From VFMC01 sp037130535 (GTDB taxonomy: Bacteria > Actinomycetota > Acidimicrobiia > Acidimicrobiales > Ilumatobacteraceae): a stretch of DNA of 64,000 nucleotides. The number at the start of each line of letters is the position of its first letter. The stretch's first letter is position 1. The position numbers were made by a program, and so were the translations under genes. The notes beneath the pieces are model-generated. The model saw only the letters and a program-made list of their open reading frames with translations, was not told the DNA's origin and did no database searches. Where the stretch lies: contig JBAXSU010000001.1 of assembly GCA_037130535.1 (NCBI GenBank), forward strand, positions 1 to 64,000, given 5' to 3'. Shown here in pieces: positions 40,810-48,784 of the stretch.

Positions 40810-42570
40810 TCAGGCGTCGTCGGCAGGCACTTCTTCGACAGCGGGGGCTTCCTCGACGGCGGTGGCCTCGTCGGCAGGGGGCTCGTCCGCGAGTGCTGCG
40901 TCGGCCTCAGGGGCCTCGTCAACGGGAGCTGTGTCGGCGACTTGGGCTTCGTCGACAACGGGTGCTGTGTCGGCGACGACGGAGACGTCCTCGACGGATG
41001 GTGCCTCGACGGATGGTGCCTCGACGGATGGTGCCTCAGCGGATGGTGCCTCAGCGGATGGTGCCTCAGCGGATGGTGCCTCAGCGGATGATGCCTCGGC
41101 GACGGGCTCTGTGGCGGCCTCGGCAGCAGCAGGCGCAGCGGGCGCAGTGGGCGTCTCGTTGGGGGGCGCTGCCTTGGCGGGAGCTGGCTTCTTGGCCGGT
41201 GCGGCCGGACGGGTGGGGCGCAGCGGCTTGGGGGCAGCGGCACCCTGGGCGACCTCGATCCCGAACAGTGCTGCCACCTGCGGCAGCAGCGGTCCGAGAC
41301 GCTTCACCGTGCTGCTCAGTTCAGCCGACGGCTGCTCGGGCCGCGCGGTGGGTGCGACCTGAGTCCGAACCGGCGAGAATGCCGCAGCCTCGAGCAACGC
41401 CACCCAGCGCTCGCTCGCCGAGTCGGCCGTGAGCGATGTCGTGGTGGCATCGGCCAGGCGCTTGGCCAGTTCGGCGGGGAAGGGGATACCGGCCTTCGGT
41501 GGCTGCGACGACAACTTCAGCGCACGCACCACGCGACCGACGCCGATGGCGGCATCGATGTCGTCGAACCACAACAGGAGTTCCTTCTCCTGCTTGGTAG
41601 CGAGCGCTTGCTTCAACTCGGCGGCGATGGCGCGGGTGGATTCGTCGCGGGCCACCGCCGGGTCGTCGCCCGCCGCCACGACGCTGCGCAGGTCGCGCAG
41701 GTCGAGGTCGTCGATGACCGACTTGGCGGCATCGGCGCGGTCGAGCCATTCGGCGACGCGGAGCTTCGGAAGCAACTGCTCGGCCATCGACAGCAGACCG
41801 GCTGCCGGAACCTCGTCGAGGCCTTCGGCGCGCAAGCGAGTGTTCTGCTCGTTGATGGCTTGCCGCACGGCGGGGATGCCGCCCTGTAGCGCTCGCTCGG
41901 CGACGGGGCGCTGCGCCTCGGGCAGATCGGCGAGCACGGCGTTGCGATGGGTGCGGTCAGGCTTGAGGCGCTTGGCCTTCGGCCGCTGCGGCAGCTCAGG
42001 CGGGGGAGTGAACGACGGACGCGGCTTGCGTGCCGGGCGGTCGCCCTGCCCGGCGGGCCGGTCGCCGCGGGGACGGTCGCCAGCGGGCCGGTCGCCGCGG
42101 GGGCGGTCGGAAGCAGGACGGTCGCCACGAGGCCGGTCAGAAGCGGGACGGTCGCCAGCAGGACGGTCACCACGGGGGCGGTCGCCTGCGGGACGGTCGC
42201 CGCGGGGACGATCGCCGCGGGGACGATCGCCGTCGGGACGGTCGCGGCGCGGCCGGTCGCCGCGATCGCCACGATCGCTGCGCTCGCGGCGAGCGAGTTG
42301 CTGGGTGACGGCTTCGAACGGCTTGTCGCTGGGGATCAGTTCGATCAGACCCGACCGCGGTGTGCTGCCTTTGGTGCCCGCCACCGAGACGATGGTGAGC
42401 CCGTCGAGCTCGACGTCGGCCTCGGCCTTGAACACCTGACCCGTCTTGGCGCCGTCGGGCACAAGAGCGCCGTCAACCACCCCACGGGGCTCGCGCGCGC
42501 CTGCGGCACGCCAGGTCCACGAGCCATCGGGGCGCGCGCTGGTGAGTTCGATGTCGATCCGTCGGGACAT
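40810..42570 (-). CDS. Repeat-rich, largely disordered protein with GDRP pentapeptides
   Basis: A 586-residue protein. Residues 1-100 form a small globular domain (SRRIDIELTSARPDGSWTWRAAGARE). About residues 100-180 hold some fifteen Arg/Asp-rich pentapeptides (GDRPR, GDRPA, SDRPR). A helical central part follows (about residues 200-430; AERALQGGIPAVRQAINEQ, TKQEKELLLWFDDIDAAIG). The last 120 residues are Ala/Glu/Pro-rich with tandem EAPSA/EAPSV units. The pattern suggests RNA or protein binding by low-complexity regions. I do not recognise the family. ATG at 42570 is eight bases after a TACCGT hexamer. Confidence 0.7.
   Translation of the reverse strand: MSRRIDIELTSARPDGSWTWRAAGAREPRGVVDGALVPDGAKTGQVFKAEADVELDGLTIVSVAGTKGSTPRSGLIELIPSDKPFEAVTQQLARRERSDRGDRGDRPRRDRPDGDRPRGDRPRGDRPAGDRPRGDRPAGDRPASDRPRGDRPASDRPRGDRPAGDRPRGDRPAGQGDRPARKPRPSFTPPPELPQRPKAKRLKPDRTHRNAVLADLPEAQRPVAERALQGGIPAVRQAINEQNTRLRAEGLDEVPAAGLLSMAEQLLPKLRVAEWLDRADAAKSVIDDLDLRDLRSVVAAGDDPAVARDESTRAIAAELKQALATKQEKELLLWFDDIDAAIGVGRVVRALKLSSQPPKAGIPFPAELAKRLADATTTSLTADSASERWVALLEAAAFSPVRTQVAPTARPEQPSAELSSTVKRLGPLLPQVAALFGIEVAQGAAAPKPLRPTRPAAPAKKPAPAKAAPPNETPTAPAAPAAAEAATEPVAEASSAEAPSAEAPSAEAPSAEAPSVEAPSVEAPSVEDVSVVADTAPVVDEAQVADTAPVDEAPEADAALADEPPADEATAVEEAPAVEEVPADDA
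40991..41095. repeat. Seven tandem 15-bp repeats
   Basis: Seven direct copies of a 15-bp unit, three as TCGACGGATGGTGCC and four as TCAGCGGATGGTGCC with one substitution in the last. On the minus strand they encode the pentapeptide repeat near the C-terminus of the disordered protein. The copy number is likely to vary by slippage. Confidence 0.9.
42044..42280. repeat. Degenerate 15-bp repeats encoding Arg/Asp/Pro pentapeptides
   Basis: About fifteen degenerate 15-bp units centred on GGTCGCC or GGTCACC, encoding xGDRP or xSDRP on the minus strand. The units differ mainly at third positions and at the residue after proline, which argues for selection on the peptide. Confidence 0.8.
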
Positions 42571-42578
42571 GGTCGCCA

Positions 42579-42584
42579 ACGGTA
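42579..42584 (-). promoter_or_regulatory. Predicted -10 element of the repeat protein gene
   Basis: TACCGT on the minus strand eight bases before the ATG at 42570. Confidence 0.4.
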
Positions 42585-42625
42585 CCCGGCCACGCACCGG
42601 TTCTGCACGCCCACAGCCGCGTCGA

Positions 42626-42631
42626 TACGGT
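42626..42631 (+). promoter_or_regulatory. Predicted -10 element of the gamma-carbonic-anhydrase-like gene
   Basis: TACGGT six bases before the GTG at 42638, leaderless spacing. Confidence 0.45.
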
Positions 42632-42637
42632 TGCTCC

Positions 42638-43156
42638 GTGCCCATCTACGCGCTCGGCGACCAAGTTCCCGACATCCACCCCGATGCATTCATCCATCCC
42701 GACGCCGTCATCATCGGCTCGGTCACCATCGGCGCCCAGAGTTCGGTCTGGCCCGGCGCTGTGCTGCGCGGCGACGACGGCTACATCAGCATCGGTGCGC
42801 GCACCTCCATCCAGGACAACTCGGTGCTGCACACCACACCGATGTATCCCACCGTCGTGGGCGACGATTGCGTGGTCGGCCACATCGTGCACCTCGAGGG
42901 GTGCACCATCGAATCGGGTGTGTTGGTGGGCAACGGCTCGATCGTGTTGCACCGGGTGGTGGTGCGCACCGGTGCCATCGTGGCAGCGAACGCTGTGCTG
43001 CTGAACGGCCTCGAGGTGCCCACCGGTGCCATTGCCGTAGGCGTCCCCGCGGTCATCAAAGAAGGCCGAGCGCGGGCCGCAGACATCGAGATGGGAGTGG
43101 CGAGCTACCTCGACAAGTCGCGCCGCTACCGCGACACATTGCGCCGGATCGACTGA
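42638..43156 (+). CDS. Gamma-carbonic-anhydrase-like left-handed beta-helix protein
   Basis: A 172-residue hexapeptide-repeat protein of the gamma-CA/PaaY group (VIIGSVTIGAQSSVWPGAVLRGDDGYISIGARTSIQDNSVLH). Two zinc-ligand histidines are present, H65 and H82. The third, expected at position 87 in an LHGC motif, is Glu (LEGC), with another His at 85. The zinc site is therefore altered, and carbonic anhydrase activity is uncertain. GTG at 42638 fits the promoter spacing. The stop TGA shares one base with the next ATG. Confidence 0.85.
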   Translation: MPIYALGDQVPDIHPDAFIHPDAVIIGSVTIGAQSSVWPGAVLRGDDGYISIGARTSIQDNSVLHTTPMYPTVVGDDCVVGHIVHLEGCTIESGVLVGNGSIVLHRVVVRTGAIVAANAVLLNGLEVPTGAIAVGVPAVIKEGRARAADIEMGVASYLDKSRRYRDTLRRID

Positions 43157-43980
43157 TGCTCGTCCTGGTGCTGACGGCACCGCCCGATGAAGTCGAGATC
43201 GCCGCCGATCACCTGTGGTCGCTCGGGGTGGTGGCGGTGGAGGAGCGCACCGCGGCTGACGGCGTGGTGGAACTGTGGACGTCGCTCGGCGACGACACCG
43301 GTGCCGCCGGTGCGGCCGTCGCTGCGTTTCCCGATACATGGCGCTGGCGGTGGGAGACGGTCGACGAGTCGGTGGCCGACACCTGGCGCGCGTTCGCCGC
43401 GCCGGTGTGGGTCGACGACGACCTGGTCGTGTGTCCGGCGTGGGTTCCGGCGCCCGAGGGCATCGGGACCGGCATTACCGTGGTGCACATCGAGCCGGGG
43501 GCCACGTTCGGCCTGGGCGATCACCCCACCACACAGTTGTCGATGCTGGCCGTGCGACGCGCCCTGGGCGACCGAGTGGAGACCACCCTGCTCGACGTGG
43601 GCTGCGGGTCGGGCGTGCTCGCCATCGGCGCCGTGCTGTTCGGTGCCGCCAGCGCGGTGGGCATCGACATCGCCCCGGCTGCCGTACCCACCACGCTCGA
43701 CAACGCCGTCCGCAACGGCGTCGACGACCGGGTGCAGGTGTCGACCATGCCGCTGGCCGAGGTGGAAGGCACCTACGACCTCGTGGTGGCGAACATCCTC
43801 GCCCCGACGCTTGTCGAGTTGGCCGACGATCTGCTCCGCGTGCTCGCTGCCCGCGGCACCCTCGTGATCAGTGGTGTGCTCGACGGCCGGTTCGACCACG
43901 TCGTTGCTGCCCTTGCGCCCGCGCGGGTGGTGGCGGTCGACGTGCTCGACGGCTGGGCCGCGGTCACCCTGCGGCGATGA
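43156..43980 (+). CDS. prmA: Ribosomal protein L11 methyltransferase-like protein (PrmA family)
   Basis: A 274-residue SAM-dependent methyltransferase. It has an N-terminal alpha/beta domain, then FGLGDHPTTQLSMLAVR, the SAM loop LLDVGCGSGVLAIGA, and the catalytic-loop signature VVANILAPTLVEL of PrmA. PrmA trimethylates ribosomal protein L11. The N-terminal domain is short but the order and spacing match. It overlaps the 3' end of the convergent ribokinase gene by 17 bases. Confidence 0.85.
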   Translation: MLVLVLTAPPDEVEIAADHLWSLGVVAVEERTAADGVVELWTSLGDDTGAAGAAVAAFPDTWRWRWETVDESVADTWRAFAAPVWVDDDLVVCPAWVPAPEGIGTGITVVHIEPGATFGLGDHPTTQLSMLAVRRALGDRVETTLLDVGCGSGVLAIGAVLFGAASAVGIDIAPAAVPTTLDNAVRNGVDDRVQVSTMPLAEVEGTYDLVVANILAPTLVELADDLLRVLAARGTLVISGVLDGRFDHVVAALAPARVVAVDVLDGWAAVTLRR

Positions 43981-44833
43981 ATGCCATCACGTCGGCCCGC
44001 TGCGGGATCGACGGCACGGCACCAGCCGTGGTGGTGCTCAGCGCAGCAGCCGCCGACGCGTAACGCAATGCGTCGGCGCGGCTGTCGCCGGCAGCGAGCC
44101 GGGCGCACAGCGCCCCGCAGAACGTGTCGCCCGCACCCGTGGTATCGACCGGTCGCACGGCGAACGGCGCCACCGCGCGGCGGCCGTCGCGGTCGTGCAC
44201 CATGGCACCCTTGGCCCCGAGCGTGACCACCACCGTGCCTGCCCCGGCGGCCAGCACCGCTTCGACGCCGCCGAGCAGTTCGACCTCGTGCTCGTTGGGC
44301 ACGACGATGTCGCAGAGGCCGAGCAGCTCGGCGTCGAGCACCTGAGCGGGTGCGGGGTTCAACACCGTGGTGGCACCCATCGCCCGTGCTGCGCGGAACG
44401 CAGCGATGATGGTGGGCAGGGGCACCTCGAGCTGCGACAGCACCACCGCAGCCGATGGCAGGTCGTCGGCCACCACCGACTGATTCGCGCCCGACACGAC
44501 GATGATCGAGTTCTCGCCGCTGTCGGCGACCCCGATGAGCGCGCGGCCCGTTGCCACGCCCTCGATGCTGCGCACTCGCGATCGTTCGATGCCATCGGCG
44601 TCCATCACGCCACGCAGCACGTCGGCAGCCGTGTCGTCGCCGAGCGCCGAGACGAAGCAGGTCGACGCACCGGCGCGGGCTGCCGCGACCGCCTGGTTCA
44701 GGCCCTTGCCGCCCGGGTGCTCGTGGTAGTCGCGGCCCATCACCGTCTCGCCCGGACTCGGCAGCACCGCGGCCGTGGCCACCAGGTCGAGGTTGCTGCT
44801 GCCCACCACACACACGTCGAACTCGGCGCTCAT
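43964..44833 (-). CDS. rbsK: Ribokinase (PfkB family)
   Basis: A 289-residue PfkB carbohydrate kinase. Signatures are GSSNLDLVATAAVLPSPGETV, HPGGKGLNQAVAAARAGA near the N-terminus, NPAPA, NEHEVELLG, and the catalytic DTTGAGDTFCGALCA. It phosphorylates ribose or a similar sugar at O5. ATG at 44833 is favoured because a TAGCGT hexamer lies seven bases upstream; a longer frame to 44968 covers the hydratase remnant. No ribose transporter is adjacent. Confidence 0.9.
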   Translation of the reverse strand: MSAEFDVCVVGSSNLDLVATAAVLPSPGETVMGRDYHEHPGGKGLNQAVAAARAGASTCFVSALGDDTAADVLRGVMDADGIERSRVRSIEGVATGRALIGVADSGENSIIVVSGANQSVVADDLPSAAVVLSQLEVPLPTIIAAFRAARAMGATTVLNPAPAQVLDAELLGLCDIVVPNEHEVELLGGVEAVLAAGAGTVVVTLGAKGAMVHDRDGRRAVAPFAVRPVDTTGAGDTFCGALCARLAAGDSRADALRYASAAAALSTTTAGAVPSIPQRADVMAFIAAG

Positions 44834-44840
44834 CGGCGCG

Positions 44841-44846
44841 ACGCTA
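44841..44846 (-). promoter_or_regulatory. Predicted -10 element of rbsK
   Basis: TAGCGT on the minus strand seven bases before the ATG at 44833. Confidence 0.4.
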
Positions 44847-44858
44847 CTCGTCGGCCGG

Positions 44859-44980
44859 TCAGAACACCGGGGGTCGCTCGGCCAGGAAGGCAGCCACCGC
44901 TTCGGCATGCACGGGCGACGCCTGGCACTCAGCCAGACACAGAAGCCGCGTCCGGCGCCCATCATCACGAGCGCGCCAGG
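44859..44980 (-). pseudogene. Remnant of an enoyl-CoA hydratase C-terminus
   Basis: Between rbsK and the kinase-fold gene the minus strand reads ...ASPVHAEAVAAFLAERPPVF and then stops at 44859. This closely resembles the conserved C-terminal end (EGVAAFLEKRPPxF) of enoyl-CoA hydratase/isomerase proteins. No start or upstream domain exists; the rest appears to have been deleted. About 40 codons remain. Confidence 0.55.
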
Positions 44981-44992
44981 GGAGTGAGACGG

Positions 44993-46063
44993 TCAGGCCA
45001 GGTCGAACAGCGGCGAGAAGTCGTGGCGGTCGAACGAGGGCAGGTACGAGCGAACCGTGTCGCGGCGGAACTGGGCACACAGGTCGGGCCGGAAGAACCG
45101 GGCTCCCTCGCGCACCACGTAGTTGAGGATGAAGAAGCGATACACCTCGGGCAGGAAGCGCACCTCGTCGGCCACCAGCGGGAACACCGCGCTGTATGCC
45201 TGCACGAGCGCCAGGAACGTGGGCTCGGTGAGAGTGTGGGCACCGTAGGTGAAGCGGGTGCGGTCGCCGGTGTGGCTCGACACCCGCGACAGGAAGTAGA
45301 AGTCGAGCAGGCGCGGTTCGATGCGGAACCAGTCGTAGTCCCAGCGGCTGAACAGGCGGAACCCCTTGTCGGGATCCGCCGGCTCCACCGGCGCGACCGA
45401 GAAGTTGCCGAGGTTCCAGTCGATGAGCACCGGGATCTTCGGCCACTCGTCGTAGCCCACCTCCACCAGTCGCTCGAGGAACTCGTGGGTGTGGCGCCAC
45501 AGCAGGCCGATCGCCTCGGGTGGCAGGTCGAAGTTGCGCGGTGCGAACGGGCTCTCGAGCAGGTCGAGCAGGTGGATGGCGTCGCTCTTGATGGTCTTCG
45601 AACTGCCCGGGAGGTGCGGGGCGATGTCGGTGCAGGCCAGATGGAACTCGGCGATCTCGCGCCCCAGGTTCTCGACCTGCTCGATACCCAGCACGCGGGG
45701 GAGCGACTCGGCGCGCGGTACGTCGTCGTAGAACACCGCCCACATCGACTGGTCGTACCAGGTGAAGATGCGCTCGGGTCGTCCTCGTTCGGTCCACACA
45801 CCAGCGAGCATTCCGCCGAAGCGGGTGTCGTCGAGCAGTCGGGCGCAGCGGTGCAGACGATCGTGATCTTCGACGAACAAGAAGTACGACCCGTACGACG
45901 ACACCTTCGTCACGCAGGTGCTGGCGTCGTCGAGGTGAATGCGGTAGACGCGGTTCGTCGAGACGTTGGCGCTCACCTCGTCGAGGGCGACGATGCGTCG
46001 CGGGTCGCCGTACTCGGCCCAGGCCGACACGACGGCGGCGCGCTGCTCTGCGTCGGCGGGCAT
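44993..46063 (-). CDS. Kinase-fold (APH-like) protein, unknown substrate
   Basis: A 356-residue protein resembling phosphotransferase-fold kinases. VLIDWNLGNFSV occupies the catalytic-loop position and RWDYDWFRIEPRLLDFYFLSR the metal-binding position. An N-terminal segment NRVYRIHLDDASTCVTKVSSYG could be the ATP-binding strands. The usual HGD is not present, so activity is uncertain. ATG at 46063 lies six bases after a TACGCT hexamer. Its 3' end abuts the hydratase remnant. Confidence 0.6.
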   Translation of the reverse strand: MPADAEQRAAVVSAWAEYGDPRRIVALDEVSANVSTNRVYRIHLDDASTCVTKVSSYGSYFLFVEDHDRLHRCARLLDDTRFGGMLAGVWTERGRPERIFTWYDQSMWAVFYDDVPRAESLPRVLGIEQVENLGREIAEFHLACTDIAPHLPGSSKTIKSDAIHLLDLLESPFAPRNFDLPPEAIGLLWRHTHEFLERLVEVGYDEWPKIPVLIDWNLGNFSVAPVEPADPDKGFRLFSRWDYDWFRIEPRLLDFYFLSRVSSHTGDRTRFTYGAHTLTEPTFLALVQAYSAVFPLVADEVRFLPEVYRFFILNYVVREGARFFRPDLCAQFRRDTVRSYLPSFDRHDFSPLFDLA

Positions 46064-46069
46064 GAGTGC

Positions 46070-46075
46070 AGCGTA
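46070..46075 (-). promoter_or_regulatory. Predicted -10 element of the kinase-fold gene
   Basis: TACGCT on the minus strand six bases before the ATG at 46063. Confidence 0.4.
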
Positions 46076-46094
46076 GGCGGCGTCAGCCGACGGT

Positions 46095-46135
46095 GCTGCT
46101 CAGACCGGGCTGCTCAGACCGGGCTGCTCAGACCG
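46095..46135. repeat. Three tandem copies of a 14-bp unit
   Basis: GCTGCTCAGACCGG repeated three times in tandem, the last copy ending one base short. The whiB stop codon lies in the third copy, so a copy-number change would alter the 3' flank but not the protein. Confidence 0.85.
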
Positions 46136-46433
46136 CGTCGCGGGCGCGGACGCCGATGGGGGCGATGAGGCGGAACCCGGCCTGATGCCGTTGGTCTTCG
46201 CTCTCGCCGCCCCAGAAGCCGTACTCGTGGTTGGTGCGGGCGAACTCGCGACAGGTCGACTGCACCCGGCACGCCGCACACACGGCCTCGGCAGCGGCCT
46301 CGCGGCGCTCGCGGGCCTGGGGACGTTCAGCTGCCGCTGGGAAGTACAGGTGGGTCAGGCCCTTGCACTCGGCGTTCATCATCCATCCGTCATCGGTGAC
46401 GATGCGGTGGAACAGAGTTTCGACAGCGGCCAT
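46128..46433 (-). CDS. WhiB family iron-sulfur transcription factor
   Basis: This 101-residue protein has the four cluster-binding cysteines C23, C52, C55 and C61, followed by the GFWGGESEDQR turn that contacts sigma factor. The [4Fe-4S] cluster senses oxygen or nitric oxide; WhiB proteins control cell division, redox and virulence genes in actinobacteria. An AAGGGGG ribosome binding site precedes ATG at 46433, so unlike most neighbours it has a leader. The WhiB1-7 class cannot be assigned. Confidence 0.93.
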   Translation of the reverse strand: MAAVETLFHRIVTDDGWMMNAECKGLTHLYFPAAAERPQARERREAAAEAVCAACRVQSTCREFARTNHEYGFWGGESEDQRHQAGFRLIAPIGVRARDAV

Positions 46434-46585
46434 CAGTGCCCCCTTGCACGAACGATCCCAGGTGCACTCGATGACTCGACCCCCGTGTGTCGCTGCCGAT
46501 CGGCCGAGGTCGAGGGGCGAGACGTCACCGACGTGCTGGAGCCGAGCGTACCAGAAGTGACCACCCAGTCAATTGCAGCGCGCAA

Positions 46586-47647
46586 TCATCGTGCCGCGAG
46601 CGCGGCGGCTACCCCGGCGACGAACTGGTCGACGTCGGTGGCGGTGGTGTCCCAGGCGGCCATCCAGCGCACCTGATGGCGCGAGACGTCCCAGTCGTAG
46701 AACGAACACCACCGCTGCAGCGGGACGATGACCTCGGGTGGCAGCACAGGAAAGACGCTGTTCACCTGGGGCGGCGCGTCGAATCGCACCCCGTCGAGGT
46801 GCACCGTCGCGTCGTAGAGGCGTTGCGCCATCGAGTTCGAGTGCCGGGCCAGGTCGAGCCACAGGTCGTCATCGAGCAGGGCCAGCAGTTGCGCTGCCAC
46901 GAACCGCATCTTCGACGGCAATTGGGTGACCTGCTTGCGGATGAACATGGCCCGGGTGGCGAGTTCGGGGTCGAGGAACACGACCGCCTCGCCGAACGCG
47001 GCACCGGCCTTGGTGAAGCCGAAGCTCAGTACGTCGACCCCGGCGTCGACCGTGAACGACCGCAGCGCTTCGACCGTGCCGCCGAGTGCCGCCGTGGCGT
47101 TGGCCAACCGGGCACCGTCGAGGTGCACGCGCAGGCCCAGCCGATGCGCCGCGTCGCAGAGGGCGGCGATCTCGTCGGGTGTGTACAGGGTGCCCAGTTC
47201 GGTGCTCTGAGTGATCGACAACACGCCGGGCTGGGCATGGTGCTGCACCCCGATGAGATGGGCGAGGTCGTCGAGCTGATCGGGCACCAACTTGGCGTCG
47301 GACGAGGGGAGCGTGAGCAACTTCGCGCCGAGGATGCGCTCGGGTGCGCCGGTCTCGTCGACGGCGATGTGCGCCCATGAACTGCACACCACGCAGTCGG
47401 CCGGGCGCAGCATCGCTGCTAAGGCCGTGACGTTGGCGCCGGTGCCGTTCCACACCAGCAGACTCGTGGTGCGCGCGCCGAACAGATCGCGGAGGCGATC
47501 GGTGCACTCGGCGGTCCACCGGTCGGCTCCGTAGGCGACTGCGTGGCCGTCGTTCGCGGTTGCGAGGGCGTCGAGGACACGCGGGTGCATGCCCGCGGCG
47601 TTGTCGCTACCGAAACTGCGTGACGGTGCGGGAGGCAGAACGAGCAT
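46586..47647 (-). CDS. Threonine aldolase/beta-eliminating lyase family protein
   Basis: A 353-residue PLP enzyme of the low-specificity threonine aldolase family. Features are FGSDNAAGMHPRVLDAL near the N-terminus, VHLDGARLANATAALG with the PLP-contacting Asp, and the Schiff-base lysine in LSFGFTKAGAAFG. Such enzymes split beta-hydroxy amino acids into glycine and an aldehyde. ATG at 47647 is six bases after CAGACT. It follows the oxygenase gene by 67 bases in the same direction. Confidence 0.87.
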   Translation of the reverse strand: MLVLPPAPSRSFGSDNAAGMHPRVLDALATANDGHAVAYGADRWTAECTDRLRDLFGARTTSLLVWNGTGANVTALAAMLRPADCVVCSSWAHIAVDETGAPERILGAKLLTLPSSDAKLVPDQLDDLAHLIGVQHHAQPGVLSITQSTELGTLYTPDEIAALCDAAHRLGLRVHLDGARLANATAALGGTVEALRSFTVDAGVDVLSFGFTKAGAAFGEAVVFLDPELATRAMFIRKQVTQLPSKMRFVAAQLLALLDDDLWLDLARHSNSMAQRLYDATVHLDGVRFDAPPQVNSVFPVLPPEVIVPLQRWCSFYDWDVSRHQVRWMAAWDTTATDVDQFVAGVAAALAAR

Positions 47648-47714
47648 GGGCCCAGTCTGCCGTGCCTCGCCGTCGGTTGTGTGCCCCTGCCGTTGCCGTC
47701 GCGCCGACCCGCGG

Positions 47715-48692
47715 TCAGGCCCCGAACTCGGTGACGATGACCCGGCCATGTCGATCGCCGGCGCTCGGCGCGAGGTCGGCGACCACGAAACTGCGCTGGA
47801 GCCAGCGGTCGGTGCCATCGAAGCGGGGCACGAACGGGGTGCGACCGTGCACGGCGACCGTGTTGTCGACCACCAGCACGTCGCCGGCAGACAGCGAGAC
47901 GGCGGTGCTGTGGGCGGCCACCGCTGCGCCGAGCGCCTGCAGCGCCTCGTCGGCCGCGCCGTCGACACCCACCATCAGGTCGGCGTCGAACACCATCGCG
48001 GGTCGATTGCGGAGTCCGCTCAGCACGGCCATCGGTGCGCCGAGCACGTTGCGCCGCCCGTGCAGATAACTCTCGTCGACCGCCGTGCGAAAGCGTGGCG
48101 CGAACAGGGTGTCGACGACGTCGTGGGGGAGGAGGGGCAGCACCTCGCGGATCGACGACAATGTGGTGTGCGCAGCCGGGTCGCCGCGCAGACAGAGCAG
48201 CAGCAGGTACCGGGGCCGATGGGGGTGGAAGGCGGCCTCGGTGTGGAACATCAGCTCGACCTTCGACGAGGTCGACACCTGTCGGTCGGCGGTGCCGGCG
48301 ACGGGCACGATGTTCTGGACGAGGTCGCCGCCGTGTTCGGGCAGATACCCGACCGGCTGGCCCAGGCGCCTGGCCACGGCCAGGAGGGTGAGCTCGCTCG
48401 TGTGGTCCTTGGCCCCGATGGCAGTGGGTGCGGCCGGGGTGGGCCCCACCGTGCCGATCGGTGCCCCTCGCACCAAGATGGCACCGCTGGGGTGCGACTC
48501 GTCGGCGAAGTCGATCAGCGCGTCGTGCACCGCGGCGGGCATCGAGCGACCAGCGTGGCCGGCCGGGCCGACGAGGTCGTCGATACAGACAACCGGTTCC
48601 GGCACTGGCCAACCACGGTGCGTGCCCCACTCCACGATGGCAGGAGGCTGGTGCACACGGTGATCGAGGTCGGCGTCGCGCCCGGTCGTCAT
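47715..48692 (-). CDS. Clavaminate-synthase-like/TauD-type 2-oxoglutarate-dependent oxygenase
   Basis: A 325-residue Fe(II)/2-oxoglutarate oxygenase-like protein. The first iron ligands are in FHTEAAFH (His-x-Glu type, as in clavaminate synthase and arginine/asparagine beta-hydroxylases) and the distal His in VVDNTVAVHGRTPF, with RWLQRSF giving the 2-oxoglutarate-binding Arg. The Glu in place of Asp favours the amino-acid beta-hydroxylase group. ATG at 48692 fits a TAATGT hexamer seven bases upstream; the frame continues to 48755. Confidence 0.8.
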   Translation of the reverse strand: MTTGRDADLDHRVHQPPAIVEWGTHRGWPVPEPVVCIDDLVGPAGHAGRSMPAAVHDALIDFADESHPSGAILVRGAPIGTVGPTPAAPTAIGAKDHTSELTLLAVARRLGQPVGYLPEHGGDLVQNIVPVAGTADRQVSTSSKVELMFHTEAAFHPHRPRYLLLLCLRGDPAAHTTLSSIREVLPLLPHDVVDTLFAPRFRTAVDESYLHGRRNVLGAPMAVLSGLRNRPAMVFDADLMVGVDGAADEALQALGAAVAAHSTAVSLSAGDVLVVDNTVAVHGRTPFVPRFDGTDRWLQRSFVVADLAPSAGDRHGRVIVTEFGA

Positions 48693-48693
48693 G

Positions 48694-48728
48694 TTCCGTA
48701 CATTAGCCGGAATGGAATACCCGTTCCA
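48694..48728. promoter_or_regulatory. Two inverted repeats, candidate RpiR operators
   Basis: TTCCG-N9-CGGAA (48694-48712) covers the -10 of the oxygenase gene. TGGAA-N6-TTCCA (48713-48728) lies just beyond. Both share the TTCC/GGAA half site and sit between the divergent oxygenase and RpiR genes. Confidence 0.5.
48700..48705 (-). promoter_or_regulatory. Predicted -10 element of the oxygenase-aldolase operon
   Basis: TAATGT on the minus strand seven bases before the ATG at 48692, inside the first inverted repeat. Confidence 0.45.
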
Positions 48729-48770
48729 ATCTCTCCACGACCGGGTCGGCCCCACTCGGCGGCGTACGAC

Positions 48771-48776
48771 TACACT
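48771..48776 (+). promoter_or_regulatory. Predicted -10 element of the RpiR gene
   Basis: TACACT eight bases before the ATG at 48785. Confidence 0.4.
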
Positions 48777-48784
48777 CCGCGGCG

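Noticed and set aside
42044..42280. Repeat array considered as a CRISPR or regulatory repeat
   Set aside because: Units are contiguous 15-bp direct repeats without spacers, in frame with a coding sequence; no cas genes are near.
40862..42439. Plus-strand frames opposite the repeat protein, with Ala/Ser/Thr and Arg/Gly repeats
   Set aside because: They mirror the 15-bp repeats in the other strand. The minus-strand protein has a non-repetitive globular N-terminus and helical middle and a well-placed -10 element.
46572..46586. ATTGC-AGCGC-GCAAT inverted repeat at the aldolase stop, as a terminator
   Set aside because: Only five base pairs and it overlaps the stop codon; too weak to call.
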